From contig NZ_JBQEON010000040.1 in the NCBI RefSeq assembly GCF_052045245.1, positions 1-64,000 of the forward strand: DNA of 64,000 nt, read 5' to 3'. The DNA comes from Burkholderia sp052045245 (GTDB taxonomy: Bacteria; Pseudomonadota; Gammaproteobacteria; Burkholderiales; Burkholderiaceae). Shown piece after piece: positions 1 through 7,293 of the stretch (position 1 is the stretch's first letter; the number at the start of each line of letters is the position of its first letter). Under the pieces are notes generated by a model. It was not told the DNA's origin and made no database searches. It worked only from the letters and a program-made list of their open reading frames with translations. The translations under genes were made by a program, and so were the position numbers.

Positions 1-827
1 CGCACCTTCGCGCGCTTCGGATTGACGACCGGGTTATACGCGGACGGCGCCTTCGGCAGCCCGGCGAGCATCGCAGCTTCCGCGAGCGTGATGTCCTTCA
101 GGTCCTTGCCGAAGTAGACCCGCGCGGCGCTCGCGAAGCCGTACGCGCGCTGGCCGAGATAGATCTGATTCATGTAGACCTCGAGAATCTGATCTTTCGT
201 CAGCGCGCGCTCGATCCGGTACGCGAGCAGCATCTCGTAGATCTTGCGCGTGTAGGTCTTCTCGCTCGACAGGAAGAAGTTGCGCGCGACCTGCATCGTG
301 ATCGTGCTCGCGCCCTGGCGCGCGCCGCCGTGCATCAGGTCGGCCACGCCCGCGCGCAGGATGCCGAGGAAATCGACGCCGCCGTGTTCGTAGAAGCGGT
401 AGTCCTCGATCGCGAGCACCGCCTTCTTCATCACGTCGGGAATGTCCTGGAAGCGCACGAGGCTGCGGCGTTCCTCGCCGAACTCGCCGATCAGCACGTG
501 ATCGGCGCTGAACACGCGCAACGGCACCTTCGGCTGGTAGTTGGTCAGCGCATCGAGCGACGGCAGTTGCGGCGCCATCACGACGAGTGCATAGCCGACG
601 ATCAACGCGCCGACGATCGCGAGCGTCGCGATGAGGCCGACGAACCACAGCGCGACGCGCGAGCCGAACGAGCGGCCGCCGCCGTCCCCGCCTCCCCTGC
701 GCTGCGCGCGCGGGTCGTGGTCACGGTCGTCGTCATCGGGATAATAAGCGCCCGACGGCGAACGGCGCAGCGTGTAGTGGGGTTCGTTCCGGTCGGAAGA
801 AGAAGGCGGTCGTTTGATGATTGGCAT
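1..827 (-). CDS. mrcA: Class A penicillin-binding protein (PBP1A type), 5' part only
   Basis: Bifunctional peptidoglycan glycosyltransferase/transpeptidase of the inner membrane, cut by the window edge after about 275 codons. The frame opens at ATG 827-825 (MPIIKRPPSSS) and has no stop before base 1. Visible parts are a charged, Gly-rich cytoplasmic tail (residues 1-55), one membrane anchor (about 57-84), then the GT51 domain. Its catalytic motif EDYRFYEHGG (Glu near residue 140) and QGASTITMQ (about 170-178) are both intact. The transpeptidase half lies outside the window. The family and the two motifs are clear; the choice of mrcA over another class A paralogue is inference. Confidence 0.88.
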   Translation of the reverse strand, partial: MPIIKRPPSSSDRNEPHYTLRRSPSGAYYPDDDDRDHDPRAQRRGGGDGGGRSFGSRVALWFVGLIATLAIVGALIVGYALVVMAPQLPSLDALTNYQPKVPLRVFSADHVLIGEFGEERRSLVRFQDIPDVMKKAVLAIEDYRFYEHGGVDFLGILRAGVADLMHGGARQGASTITMQVARNFFLSSEKTYTRKIYEMLLAYRIERALTKDQILEVYMNQIYLGQRAYGFASAARVYFGKDLKDITLAEAAMLAGLPKAPSAYNPVVNPKRAKV

Positions 828-1265
828 GTCGGAATGGCGGGCGTACGTGGCGCCCTCGGACGCATGCGGAAATGCAAGCGAATGAATCAGAGTGGGTGCA
901 TCGTGGCAACTGTCACGTCGACAGACCCCGCCGCGCGGCGATCCGTTCCCGCGACGTGACAGCGCATTTTAATGAAATCGACCGAGCGGCTTCGCGATTT
1001 TTTGTAAAAATTCCCGCGCCGCCGCGAATTCCGGAACGTATTGGCGTCATGCTCCGCCTATCATGAACACGCAGCCCGGCGCGTGCCGCAGCGTTTCTTT
1101 CAATCGCGAAAGGTTCGAATTCCGTACCCGCGCACCACTTGAACTCCGGCACTTAAGCCGTATTTAAGGGGCCGGCGGTGTAATATCCGCCGGCTCACGC
1201 GGGTCGGATCCGATTCGCGACGGGCACTGCCGCTGACGCGGCATCTTTCAACCACGGAGGATTTC
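828..1265. other. Intergenic region between divergent mrcA and the PspA-like gene
   Basis: No convincing gene. It should carry the promoters of both divergent genes, but no strong -35/-10 pair stands out. A perfect 8-bp hairpin (GCCGGCGG at 1171-1178, CCGCCGGC at 1187-1194, with TAATAT in the loop) lies in the leader of the PspA-like gene. No sigma-54 -24/-12 site was found, unlike the E. coli pspA promoter. A good Shine-Dalgarno (GGAGG, about 1256) precedes ATG 1266. Confidence 0.6.
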
Positions 1266-1946
1266 ATGTCGCTTTTCGACTCTGTTTCGCGCACGATCAA
1301 AGGCCTGCTGAACGATGCGGCCGACTCGGTACAGGATCCGTCGCGCGACGCACGGCAGATCGTGCGGGAGCTCGACGACAGCATCGGCCGTGCCGAGAAT
1401 TCGCTGATCGAGATCGAGGCACAGGTCGCGACCCAGCGCAGCAAGCGCGATGCGGCCGACGACAAGGTAAGGAAGTACGAAGACGGCGCGAAGCGCGCGC
1501 TGCAGGGCGGCGACGAAGCGCTCGCACGCGAGGCGCTCGCCGCGCAGTCGAATGCGGAAGCCGAGCGCGACGCACTCGCGGCCGAGCTGACGACGCTCGA
1601 ACCGTCGGTCGACAAGCTGAAGGGGCAAATTGCCGACATGCGTCAGCGCCGCAACGACCTGAACGCACGCTCGAACATCCTGCAGGCCAAGCAGGAAATC
1701 GCGCAGGCGAAGGACGTCGCGGCGAGCGCGCTGGGCGGCATCGGCGGCAAGAACCTGTCCGAGGACTTCCAGAAGCTCGAGGACAAGGTCGCGCTGCAGA
1801 ACGCACGCTCCGACGCACGCCTGAATTCGGCCGACACGTCGAGCGGCAAGGCGCTCGACGACAAGCTCGCCGCATTGAACAAGGGCCCGTCGGTCGAGGA
1901 CCGCCTCGCCGCGCTGAAGAAGCAGCTCGATACGCCCGCGCAGTAA
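1266..1946 (+). CDS. PspA/IM30 family envelope-stress protein
   Basis: 226-residue, almost wholly helical and highly charged protein of the PspA/IM30/Vipp1 family. These proteins bind the inner face of the cytoplasmic membrane and oligomerise to limit proton leakage. The N-terminus (MSLFDSVSRTIKGLLNDAAD) is amphipathic. Long heptad-like coiled coil fills residues 25-160, and the C-terminus ends in a short helix (VEDRLAALKKQLD). Length is close to E. coli PspA (222). The psp partners pspB, pspC and pspF are absent; the neighbour 78 bases downstream is a membrane-anchored TPR protein, so the two probably form one unit. The start has a strong GGAGG site. Confidence 0.88.
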   Translation: MSLFDSVSRTIKGLLNDAADSVQDPSRDARQIVRELDDSIGRAENSLIEIEAQVATQRSKRDAADDKVRKYEDGAKRALQGGDEALAREALAAQSNAEAERDALAAELTTLEPSVDKLKGQIADMRQRRNDLNARSNILQAKQEIAQAKDVAASALGGIGGKNLSEDFQKLEDKVALQNARSDARLNSADTSSGKALDDKLAALNKGPSVEDRLAALKKQLDTPAQ

Positions 1947-2024
1947 CGGCATCCGCGCCGCGGCCCGCCGGGCGCGCGGCGCGCACCGATTGTCAGGAGA
2001 CGGGCGCTCGCGCCCGGTTCGACC

Positions 2025-3203
2025 ATGAAGAAATCTCTCGCCGCGCTCGGCTTCTCGCTGATGCTGCTGTCGTCCGCCGCATTCGCCGTTCCGTCGCTGC
2101 AGCAAGTCGAGCAGTCGATCGCACAACGTGACTGGCAGCGCGCCGACACGCAGCTGTCGCAAGTCATCGACGCCCATCCGAACAACGCGCATGCGCACTA
2201 CCTGTACGCACAGGTACTGGACCGCGAAGGCCGCGCGTCCGACGCGCTCGCGCAACTGCAGCAGGCGAAGTCGCTCGATCCGCAACTGCGCTTCACCGAT
2301 GCGTCGCATTTCGCGCAGACCGAATCGCGCATTCGCGCCGATGCCGCGCGCGCGAGCGGCAACACACCGTCGGCCACGCAGGGCGGCTCGTTGCAGTCGT
2401 CGCTCGCACCCGCCGCGCCGGCCGCGAAGCACGGCCCGTCGATGGGCATGTGGATCGGCCTCGCGCTGATCGTCGCGATCGTCGCGCTGGTGCTGCGCTG
2501 GACGCTGCGACGCGCACGCTCGGCCGACGACAGCCGCGCCGACGACGAACGCCGCACGCAACTCAAGCGCGCGACCGACGTGCTGAACGACATCCGTCCG
2601 CTGAAGCTCGACGCGAAGCTGTCGACAGCGCCCGGCGCCGCCGCGCTCACGGGCGAACTCGAAGGCATCGAGACCGATGCGCGCGCGCTCGTGGAAGCGC
2701 TGTCGAACGGCAAGAATCCGGTGCCGCCCTATCGCATCGACGAACTCGAACAGCGTCATGCAAGCGTGAAGGCACGCGTCGAAGGCCGCCCCGACCCGGC
2801 CGCGCAACCCGCTGCGCCGACGAACGGCAGCGGCTCCGTCTATGCGCAGGAAGCCGATCGCATGACGGGCATGCAAGGCCAGCCGTATCAGCAGCAACCG
2901 TATCCGCAACAGCCCTATCCGCCGCAACAGCAGCCGCCCGTCGTGGTGCAGCAAGGCGGCGGCTTCGGCGGTGGAATGGGCGGATTGCTGACCGGCGTGC
3001 TGCTCGGCGAGGCGATGTCCGGCGGCCGCGAGCGCGTGGTCGAACGCGACGTGAACGTCGACGACCCGCGCCGGCGGCAGGAGAACAACGATCCGGGCTT
3101 CGACTTCGGCCGTGGCGACAACGCGAACTGGAGCGACGGCAACGGCGGCGGCGGTGTCGATCTCGGCAGCAACGACGACGGCTGGACCGACGACAACACC
3201 TGA
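2025..3203 (+). CDS. Membrane-anchored TPR protein with Gln/Pro/Gly-rich tail
   Basis: 392 residues. A signal peptide (MKKSLAALGFSLMLLSSAAFA) is followed by a TPR-like helical repeat unit (about residues 25-95), an Ala/Pro linker, one transmembrane helix (about 141-160) and an Arg-rich stop-transfer segment. A helical cytoplasmic segment follows (about 165-265). The tail is low complexity: Q/P/Y repeats at about 285-312, then a glycine-rich hydrophobic patch (GGGFGGGMGGLLTGVLLGEA) and an acidic Asp/Asn/Gly end. It follows the PspA-like gene closely on the same strand, which suggests an envelope-stress or membrane-scaffold role. No catalytic motif is visible and the function is unknown. Confidence 0.75.
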   Translation: MKKSLAALGFSLMLLSSAAFAVPSLQQVEQSIAQRDWQRADTQLSQVIDAHPNNAHAHYLYAQVLDREGRASDALAQLQQAKSLDPQLRFTDASHFAQTESRIRADAARASGNTPSATQGGSLQSSLAPAAPAAKHGPSMGMWIGLALIVAIVALVLRWTLRRARSADDSRADDERRTQLKRATDVLNDIRPLKLDAKLSTAPGAAALTGELEGIETDARALVEALSNGKNPVPPYRIDELEQRHASVKARVEGRPDPAAQPAAPTNGSGSVYAQEADRMTGMQGQPYQQQPYPQQPYPPQQQPPVVVQQGGGFGGGMGGLLTGVLLGEAMSGGRERVVERDVNVDDPRRRQENNDPGFDFGRGDNANWSDGNGGGGVDLGSNDDGWTDDNT

Positions 3204-3441
3204 GTCTCCCGCATGCGGGCGTCGATGCATCGCACGACGCCCGCCTCCCACCGCGCGCTTCCTTTCATTTCGATGCGCGCCGGCCTGCAGATTTGTCAAT
3301 CATTTCAAGATGGGCTACCGGCAATGGGGCACGTTCGCTATCATGCGGCCATCGGCGTGCCTCCGATCCGATCCGACTCGTCAGACGCTTCGCTGCGCGT
3401 CGCGGCACGCCTCCCCTCGCCCAACCAGGAGAAAGCCGCTC

Positions 3442-3873
3442 ATGAGCATAATCAAGGAATTCAAGGAGTTCGCCGTCAAAGGCAACGTGATGGATCTCGC
3501 CGTCGGCGTGATCATCGGTGGCGCATTCTCGAAGATCGTCGACTCGGTCGTGAAAGACCTCATCATGCCGGTGATCGGCGTGCTGACGGGCGGTCTGGAT
3601 TTCTCGAACAAGTTCGTTCTGCTCGGCACCATCCCCCCGTCGTTCAAGGGTAATCCCGATTCGTTCAAGGATCTGCAGGCCGCGGGCGTCGCCGCGTTCG
3701 GCTACGGCTCGTTCATCACCGTGGCGATCAACTTCGTGATCCTCGCGTTCATCATTTTCCTGATGGTGAAATTCATCAACAAGCTGCGCAAGCCGGCAGA
3801 AGCCGCGCCGGCCGCGACGCCGGAAGACGTGCTGCTGCTGCGCGAGATCCGCGATTCGCTCAAGCAACGCTGA
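3442..3873 (+). CDS. mscL: Large-conductance mechanosensitive channel MscL
   Basis: Pentameric inner-membrane channel that opens under membrane tension and releases solutes on hypo-osmotic shock. 143 residues against 136 in E. coli. It shows the family features in order: N-terminal amphipathic helix (MSIIKEFKEFAVKGNVMDLA), the pore-lining TM1 glycine-rich signature (AVGVIIGGAFSKIVDS), a periplasmic loop, TM2 (about 90-115) and a cytoplasmic helix ending LLLREIRDSLKQR. ATG 3442 follows AGGAG, which supports this start over upstream in-frame codons. It ends just before a strong terminator, so it is the last gene of its transcript. Confidence 0.97.
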   Translation: MSIIKEFKEFAVKGNVMDLAVGVIIGGAFSKIVDSVVKDLIMPVIGVLTGGLDFSNKFVLLGTIPPSFKGNPDSFKDLQAAGVAAFGYGSFITVAINFVILAFIIFLMVKFINKLRKPAEAAPAATPEDVLLLREIRDSLKQR

Positions 3874-3898
3874 GCATCGCGCCACGCCGCAGCTGCCG

Positions 3899-3922
3899 GG
3901 CCCGCCACGTGCGGGCCTTTTT
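3899..3922 (+). terminator. Rho-independent terminator after mscL
   Basis: GGCCCGC and GCGGGCC form a perfect 7-bp stem around the loop CACGT and are followed by TTTTT. It lies 25 bases after the mscL stop on the same strand. The remaining 4 kb-region spacer (3923-4169) holds no gene I can support; a TATAAA sequence lies near 4127 without a matching -35 box. Confidence 0.88.
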
Positions 3923-4169
3923 CATGGGCGCGCGCCGCCGTCCGCCGCGCGAGGCGCCTCTCACTTTTTTGTGACGCGCGAATGCACGCGCGGGAAAAGC
4001 AGGTCTATGATGGAGACTAAACGACAGTACGGGCGCCAAGACGCTGGCTGTGTCGATCATCGTGGCAAGCGGGTCGACGGGAGACATTGATCGTCGTACC
4101 GCACGAGTGCAGTATTTTCGTGTGCTATAAAGGATCGACATGCGGCGTACATAGCCGGGAGTGGGTCGC

Positions 4170-4661
4170 ATGAAAGTGCCGCATTTCTTGCAATTGTTTT
4201 TGAGGCGAGTGTTTATGTCCTTCCCGAAAAAACGTCGACGTGCGCAACAGGATGGCCAGGAGTCGTTCCTCGCGGTATTGCGCCACTCGAAACCGTTCGC
4301 TCAGCTCGACACCAAGATTGCCCGTGCCCGTGCGCAGGACGAACCCGTCCTCTATGCGCATGTGCTGCCCGGCCTCGACGTGCTCCTGTGCAGCGTGCGC
4401 GGCGCACAGCCGCCCTATCCGGCCATCGCCGAACTGCGCAAGCGCTGCATCGAATCGATCGCCAACGCACTCGAACAGCCGCTCGACGGCCTCGAGAACG
4501 GCGGGTACTGGTACGAGGCGAACGGCTTCGGCTTCCTCGTGTTCGCCAGCCGCGCCCGCGCGCGCATCCTGCCCGAATTTGGTGCGGGCACGAAGGCGAG
4601 CCTGCGCGGCGGGCTCGGGCGCCAGAACGCCGGCGACACGACACCGCGCTCCCTCGGCTGA
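4170..4661 (+). CDS. Conserved-looking small protein of unknown function
   Basis: About 163 residues from ATG 4170. A second in-frame ATG at 4215 (MSFPKKRRRAQQDGQ) has a better Shine-Dalgarno (GAGGCGAG, 6 bases upstream) and may be the true start, giving 148 residues. The N-terminus is strongly basic. The middle is an alpha/beta-looking segment with an ENGGYWYEANGFGFLVFASR stretch, and the end is Gly/Thr-rich. There is no signal peptide, membrane helix or recognisable catalytic motif. It stands alone between the mscL terminator and a convergent gene. Codon use matches the neighbours. I do not recognise it. Confidence 0.6.
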   Translation: MKVPHFLQLFLRRVFMSFPKKRRRAQQDGQESFLAVLRHSKPFAQLDTKIARARAQDEPVLYAHVLPGLDVLLCSVRGAQPPYPAIAELRKRCIESIANALEQPLDGLENGGYWYEANGFGFLVFASRARARILPEFGAGTKASLRGGLGRQNAGDTTPRSLG

Positions 4662-4674
4662 ACCGACACCGCAC

Positions 4675-4700
4675 GATGGGCCGCCTCCGGGCGGCCCATC
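4675..4700. terminator. Perfect 11-bp hairpin between convergent genes
   Basis: GATGGGCCGCC (4675-4685) and GGCGGCCCATC (4690-4700) pair perfectly around TCCG. It sits between the stop codons at 4661 (plus) and 4738 (minus). There is no long U-run on either strand, so it is probably a weak bidirectional terminator or 3'-end stabiliser. Confidence 0.55.
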
Positions 4701-4737
4701 GGCCATTCAGGCTTCCGGATTCATCGTCGCCGCGCGA

Positions 4738-5631
4738 TCACTGCGCCGTGCCACGCCCGTTGCCGGGCCGGACGATGTCGATGAACGCGGCGAAATCGGC
4801 ACCGGCGAGCCCCTGCGCGGCGCCCAGCCGCAGCACCTGCTGCACCGCGGCCGACACGGGCATCACCGCGCCGGTATCGCGCGCGGCGTCGGCGATCGCA
4901 TCGACATCCTTCTGGAACGTACCGAGCGCGCCGATCGGCGGATGGCCGCCTGACGTCATGCGCGGCACGAAGGTCCGCAGCAGCACCGAATCGGCCCATC
5001 CGCCCGCCAGCGCGTCGGCCAGACGCGCGGCGTCGATGCCGCTCGCCTGCGCCAGGCCGACGGCCTCCGCGATCGCCGTCACCGTCGCGGTGACGATCGC
5101 CTGGTTGCACAGCTTCGCGGTCTGGCCCGCGCCTGCATCGCCCAGGTGCGTGATGCGCGACGCGTAGGTGTCGATCAGCGGCCGCACCGCGTCGAGGTCG
5201 GCCGCACCGCCGCCCGCCATCACCGCGAGCGTGCCGGCCTGCGCGCCGGGCACGCCGCCCGAGACGGGCGCGTCGATCCAGCCGACGCCGAGCGCGGCCG
5301 CGCGCGCCGCGTAGTTGCGCGTCGTGGCAGGCGGAATGCTCGAATGATCGACGATGCGCTTCAAGCGGCGGGCGTTCGCATCGCCGGCAAACAGTCCGTG
5401 CTCGCCGAACGCGACGTCGCCGACCGCACGGCCGTCGAGTACGCACACGAACACCGTGTCGACGCGCTCGGCCAGTTCGCGTGGCGTGTCGACCACCTGC
5501 GCGCCGTCCTTTTCAAGCGCCTCGGCCTTGCCGCGTGTCCGGTTCCATACGCTGACGCGGTGGCCCGCCGCCAGCAAATGCCGAATCATCGGCGCGCCCA
5601 TCAATCCCGGTCCGCAAAATCCGACTTCCAC
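4738..5631 (-). CDS. NAD(P)-dependent beta-hydroxyacid dehydrogenase (tartronate semialdehyde reductase / 3-hydroxyisobutyrate dehydrogenase family)
   Basis: 297 residues. The Rossmann motif GFCGPGLMGAPM lies at residues 4-15, followed by the family substrate signature DAPVSGGVPGAQAGT and the catalytic lysine context GQTAKLCNQ. A C-terminal all-helical domain has the usual QKDVD segment. GTG 5631-5629 (VEVGFCG) is chosen as start because an AGGA site precedes it and the family begins right at the Rossmann strand; the frame stays open further upstream. Next to a complete ureide pathway that ends in glyoxylate, tartronate semialdehyde reduction (GlxR/GarR-like) is the likeliest role. However, no glyoxylate carboligase gene lies in the window, so 3-hydroxyisobutyrate or a related substrate remains possible. 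Confidence 0.82.
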   Translation of the reverse strand: MEVGFCGPGLMGAPMIRHLLAAGHRVSVWNRTRGKAEALEKDGAQVVDTPRELAERVDTVFVCVLDGRAVGDVAFGEHGLFAGDANARRLKRIVDHSSIPPATTRNYAARAAALGVGWIDAPVSGGVPGAQAGTLAVMAGGGAADLDAVRPLIDTYASRITHLGDAGAGQTAKLCNQAIVTATVTAIAEAVGLAQASGIDAARLADALAGGWADSVLLRTFVPRMTSGGHPPIGALGTFQKDVDAIADAARDTGAVMPVSAAVQQVLRLGAAQGLAGADFAAFIDIVRPGNGRGTAQ

Positions 5632-5766
5632 GATGTTCCTCGTCTCCAATTGGGGTTGCACTTGCCGCCCATCATACCTATCACTCAAGAAGCCGGACAC
5701 GCGCGGTGCCGCTTCGGGCCCACGGCTTGCACCGGCCGCCCACACCAACATCCCAGGGAGCGCATC

Positions 5767-5976
5767 ATGAGCGACCACGTCTACAAGCTGATCGAACTGA
5801 CCGGCTCGTCGCGGCAATCGTGCGACGACGCCATCCGCAACGCGATCTCGAAAGCCGGCAAGACACTGCACAACCTGCACTGGTTCCAGGTGACCGAAAC
5901 GCGCGGTCACATCGAAGGCGACCAGGTCGTCCACTGGCAGGTCACGCTGAAAGTCGGCATGCGCATCGACGACTGA
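5767..5976 (+). CDS. Dodecin flavin-binding protein
   Basis: 69-residue dodecin, a small protein that assembles into a hollow dodecamer storing or sequestering flavins. The family pattern is complete: MSDHVYKLIELTGSS, the SCDDAIRNAISKA helix, the strand HNLHWFQVTETRGHIE with the flavin-stacking Trp (about residue 39), and the closing strand VVHWQVTLKVGMRI. GGGAG lies 6-7 bases before ATG 5767. It is monocistronic, between a divergent dehydrogenase and a LysR gene. A perfect 8-bp hairpin (CGGATGCG 6003-6010, CGCATCCG 6018-6025) without a U-run follows and may form its 3' end. Confidence 0.95.
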   Translation: MSDHVYKLIELTGSSRQSCDDAIRNAISKAGKTLHNLHWFQVTETRGHIEGDQVVHWQVTLKVGMRIDD

Positions 5977-6109
5977 CGCGTCACGCGCGGTGCCCGGATC
6001 ACCGGATGCGTGCAATGCGCATCCGCGTGGCGCCGCGCCCACCCACCTTCCGCCCCGTTCGGACACCTTGTGAAGGCCCGGCCGGCGGGCGTCTGCGGGT
6101 ATCCATCTC

Positions 6110-6138
6110 TTGACGCTGGCGTTGGTTCATATTAAAAA
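6110..6138 (+). promoter_or_regulatory. Probable sigma-70 promoter of the LysR gene
   Basis: TTGACG (6110-6115, 5 of 6 to consensus), a 17-base spacer and TAAAAA (6133-6138, 4 of 6) lie about 55 bases before ATG 6192. The surrounding AT-rich stretch (to about 6160) stands out in this GC-rich DNA, as LysR autoregulated promoters often do. Confidence 0.55.
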
Positions 6139-6191
6139 CGATATACCCCACCGCCCCCTCGATCAGCCCGGACATATAAAACGGAGATATC

Positions 6192-7121
6192 ATGAGTCAG
6201 CAACGCGAGGCGATCGACACGTACCTCTTGCGCGTCTTGCACACCTTGTTGATGGAGCGCAGCGTCACGCGCGCGGCCGTCAAACTGAACCAGTCGCAAC
6301 CGGCGATCAGCGCCGCACTGCGGCGCCTGCGCGACATCACCGGCGACCCGCTGCTGGTGCGCGGCAAGTCCGGCATGGTCCCGACCGAATACGGGCTGCG
6401 CCTGCTCGAGCCGGTGCAGAACGCACTGCGCGAAATCGAGCGCATCAAGTTCCAGCAGCACAGCTTCGACCCGGCCACGTCGATCCGCTGCTACCGGATC
6501 GGCTGCCCCGACTACCTCAACGTGCTGTTCGTGCCGACCGTGGTCGAGCGCTTCCGCCAGGCCGCGCCGAATGCGACGCTCGAGTTCCACTCGCTCGGCC
6601 CCGCGTTCGACTACGAGCTCGCGCTGGAAGACGGCAAGCTCGACATCGTCGTCGGCAACTGGCCCGAGCCGCCCGAGCAACTGCACCTGTCGAACCTGTT
6701 CGTCGACGAAATCGTATGCCTGATGAGCAACACGCATCCGTTCGCGAAGCGCGGCGGGCTCACGCTCGACCAGTACCTGAACGCGCCGCATCTCGCGCCG
6801 ACGCCGTACTCGGTCGGCCAGCGCGGCGCGATCGACGTGCATCTCGCACGCGAACGGCTCAAGCGCCACGTGGTCGTCACGCTGCCGTACTTCAACCTCG
6901 CACCGTACGTGCTGGTGAAGTCGGACCTGATCTTCACGACGACGCGCCTGTTCGCCGATCATTACGCGAAGTTCCTGCCGCTGTCGGTCGTGCCGGCGCC
7001 GCTCGACTTCCCGCCGATGCAGTACTACCAGCTGTGGCACGAACGCTGCCATTACTCCGACGAAGTGCGCTGGCTGCGCAGCCTCGTCGCCGAAGCGACC
7101 CGCACGCTGATCGAGCCGTAA
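6192..7121 (+). CDS. LysR-family transcriptional regulator
   Basis: 309 residues. The N-terminal winged helix-turn-helix is typical (residues 8-66, with LMERSVTRAAVKLNQSQPAISAALRRLRDI and the recognition helix SQPAISAALRRL). The C-terminal periplasmic-binding-like sensor domain spans about 95-300. The sequence before the start is AAAACGGAGATATC, which gives a good GGAG site. It is transcribed toward, and convergent with, the 8-oxoguanine-deaminase-like gene. Neighbourhood suggests control of purine or ureide degradation genes, possibly in response to a purine breakdown product. The effector cannot be read from the sequence. Confidence 0.88.
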   Translation: MSQQREAIDTYLLRVLHTLLMERSVTRAAVKLNQSQPAISAALRRLRDITGDPLLVRGKSGMVPTEYGLRLLEPVQNALREIERIKFQQHSFDPATSIRCYRIGCPDYLNVLFVPTVVERFRQAAPNATLEFHSLGPAFDYELALEDGKLDIVVGNWPEPPEQLHLSNLFVDEIVCLMSNTHPFAKRGGLTLDQYLNAPHLAPTPYSVGQRGAIDVHLARERLKRHVVVTLPYFNLAPYVLVKSDLIFTTTRLFADHYAKFLPLSVVPAPLDFPPMQYYQLWHERCHYSDEVRWLRSLVAEATRTLIEP

Positions 7122-7220
7122 TCCCGCCCGGCGCGCACGCCGGGCCTGCCGTTGCAACGGGGCCCGGCGTGATGCGTGTGATGCGCGGCGTGTGGCGTGT
7201 GGTGTGTGGCGACCAGCGCC

Positions 7221-7246
7221 GGAGCCGTAGCCGTAGCCATAGCCGC
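7221..7246. repeat. Short GTAGCC-type tandem repeat
   Basis: GAGCCGTAGCCGTAGCCATAGCC contains three to four degenerate copies of a 6-base unit, preceded (about 7163-7210) by an irregular GTG/TGTG-rich run. It fills the spacer between the convergent LysR and deaminase genes. A slippage-prone simple sequence; no function is evident. Confidence 0.5.
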
Positions 7247-7293
7247 GCACCCGGTCCGCAGCGCGCCGCGCGACCTTCGCTTCAATCGGCGCG

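Noticed and set aside
1112..1123. GGTTCGAATTCC resembling a tRNA T-arm
   Set aside because: The stem base after the loop does not pair, and no acceptor, D or anticodon arm can be drawn around it.
1000..1265. Sigma-54 promoter for the PspA-like gene, as in E. coli
   Set aside because: No TGGCAC-N5-TTGC-like sequence with correct spacing was found.
1248..3299. 683-codon open frame on the minus strand
   Set aside because: Antisense to the PspA-like and TPR genes; Arg/Ala-rich composition without family resemblance, as expected in high-GC DNA.
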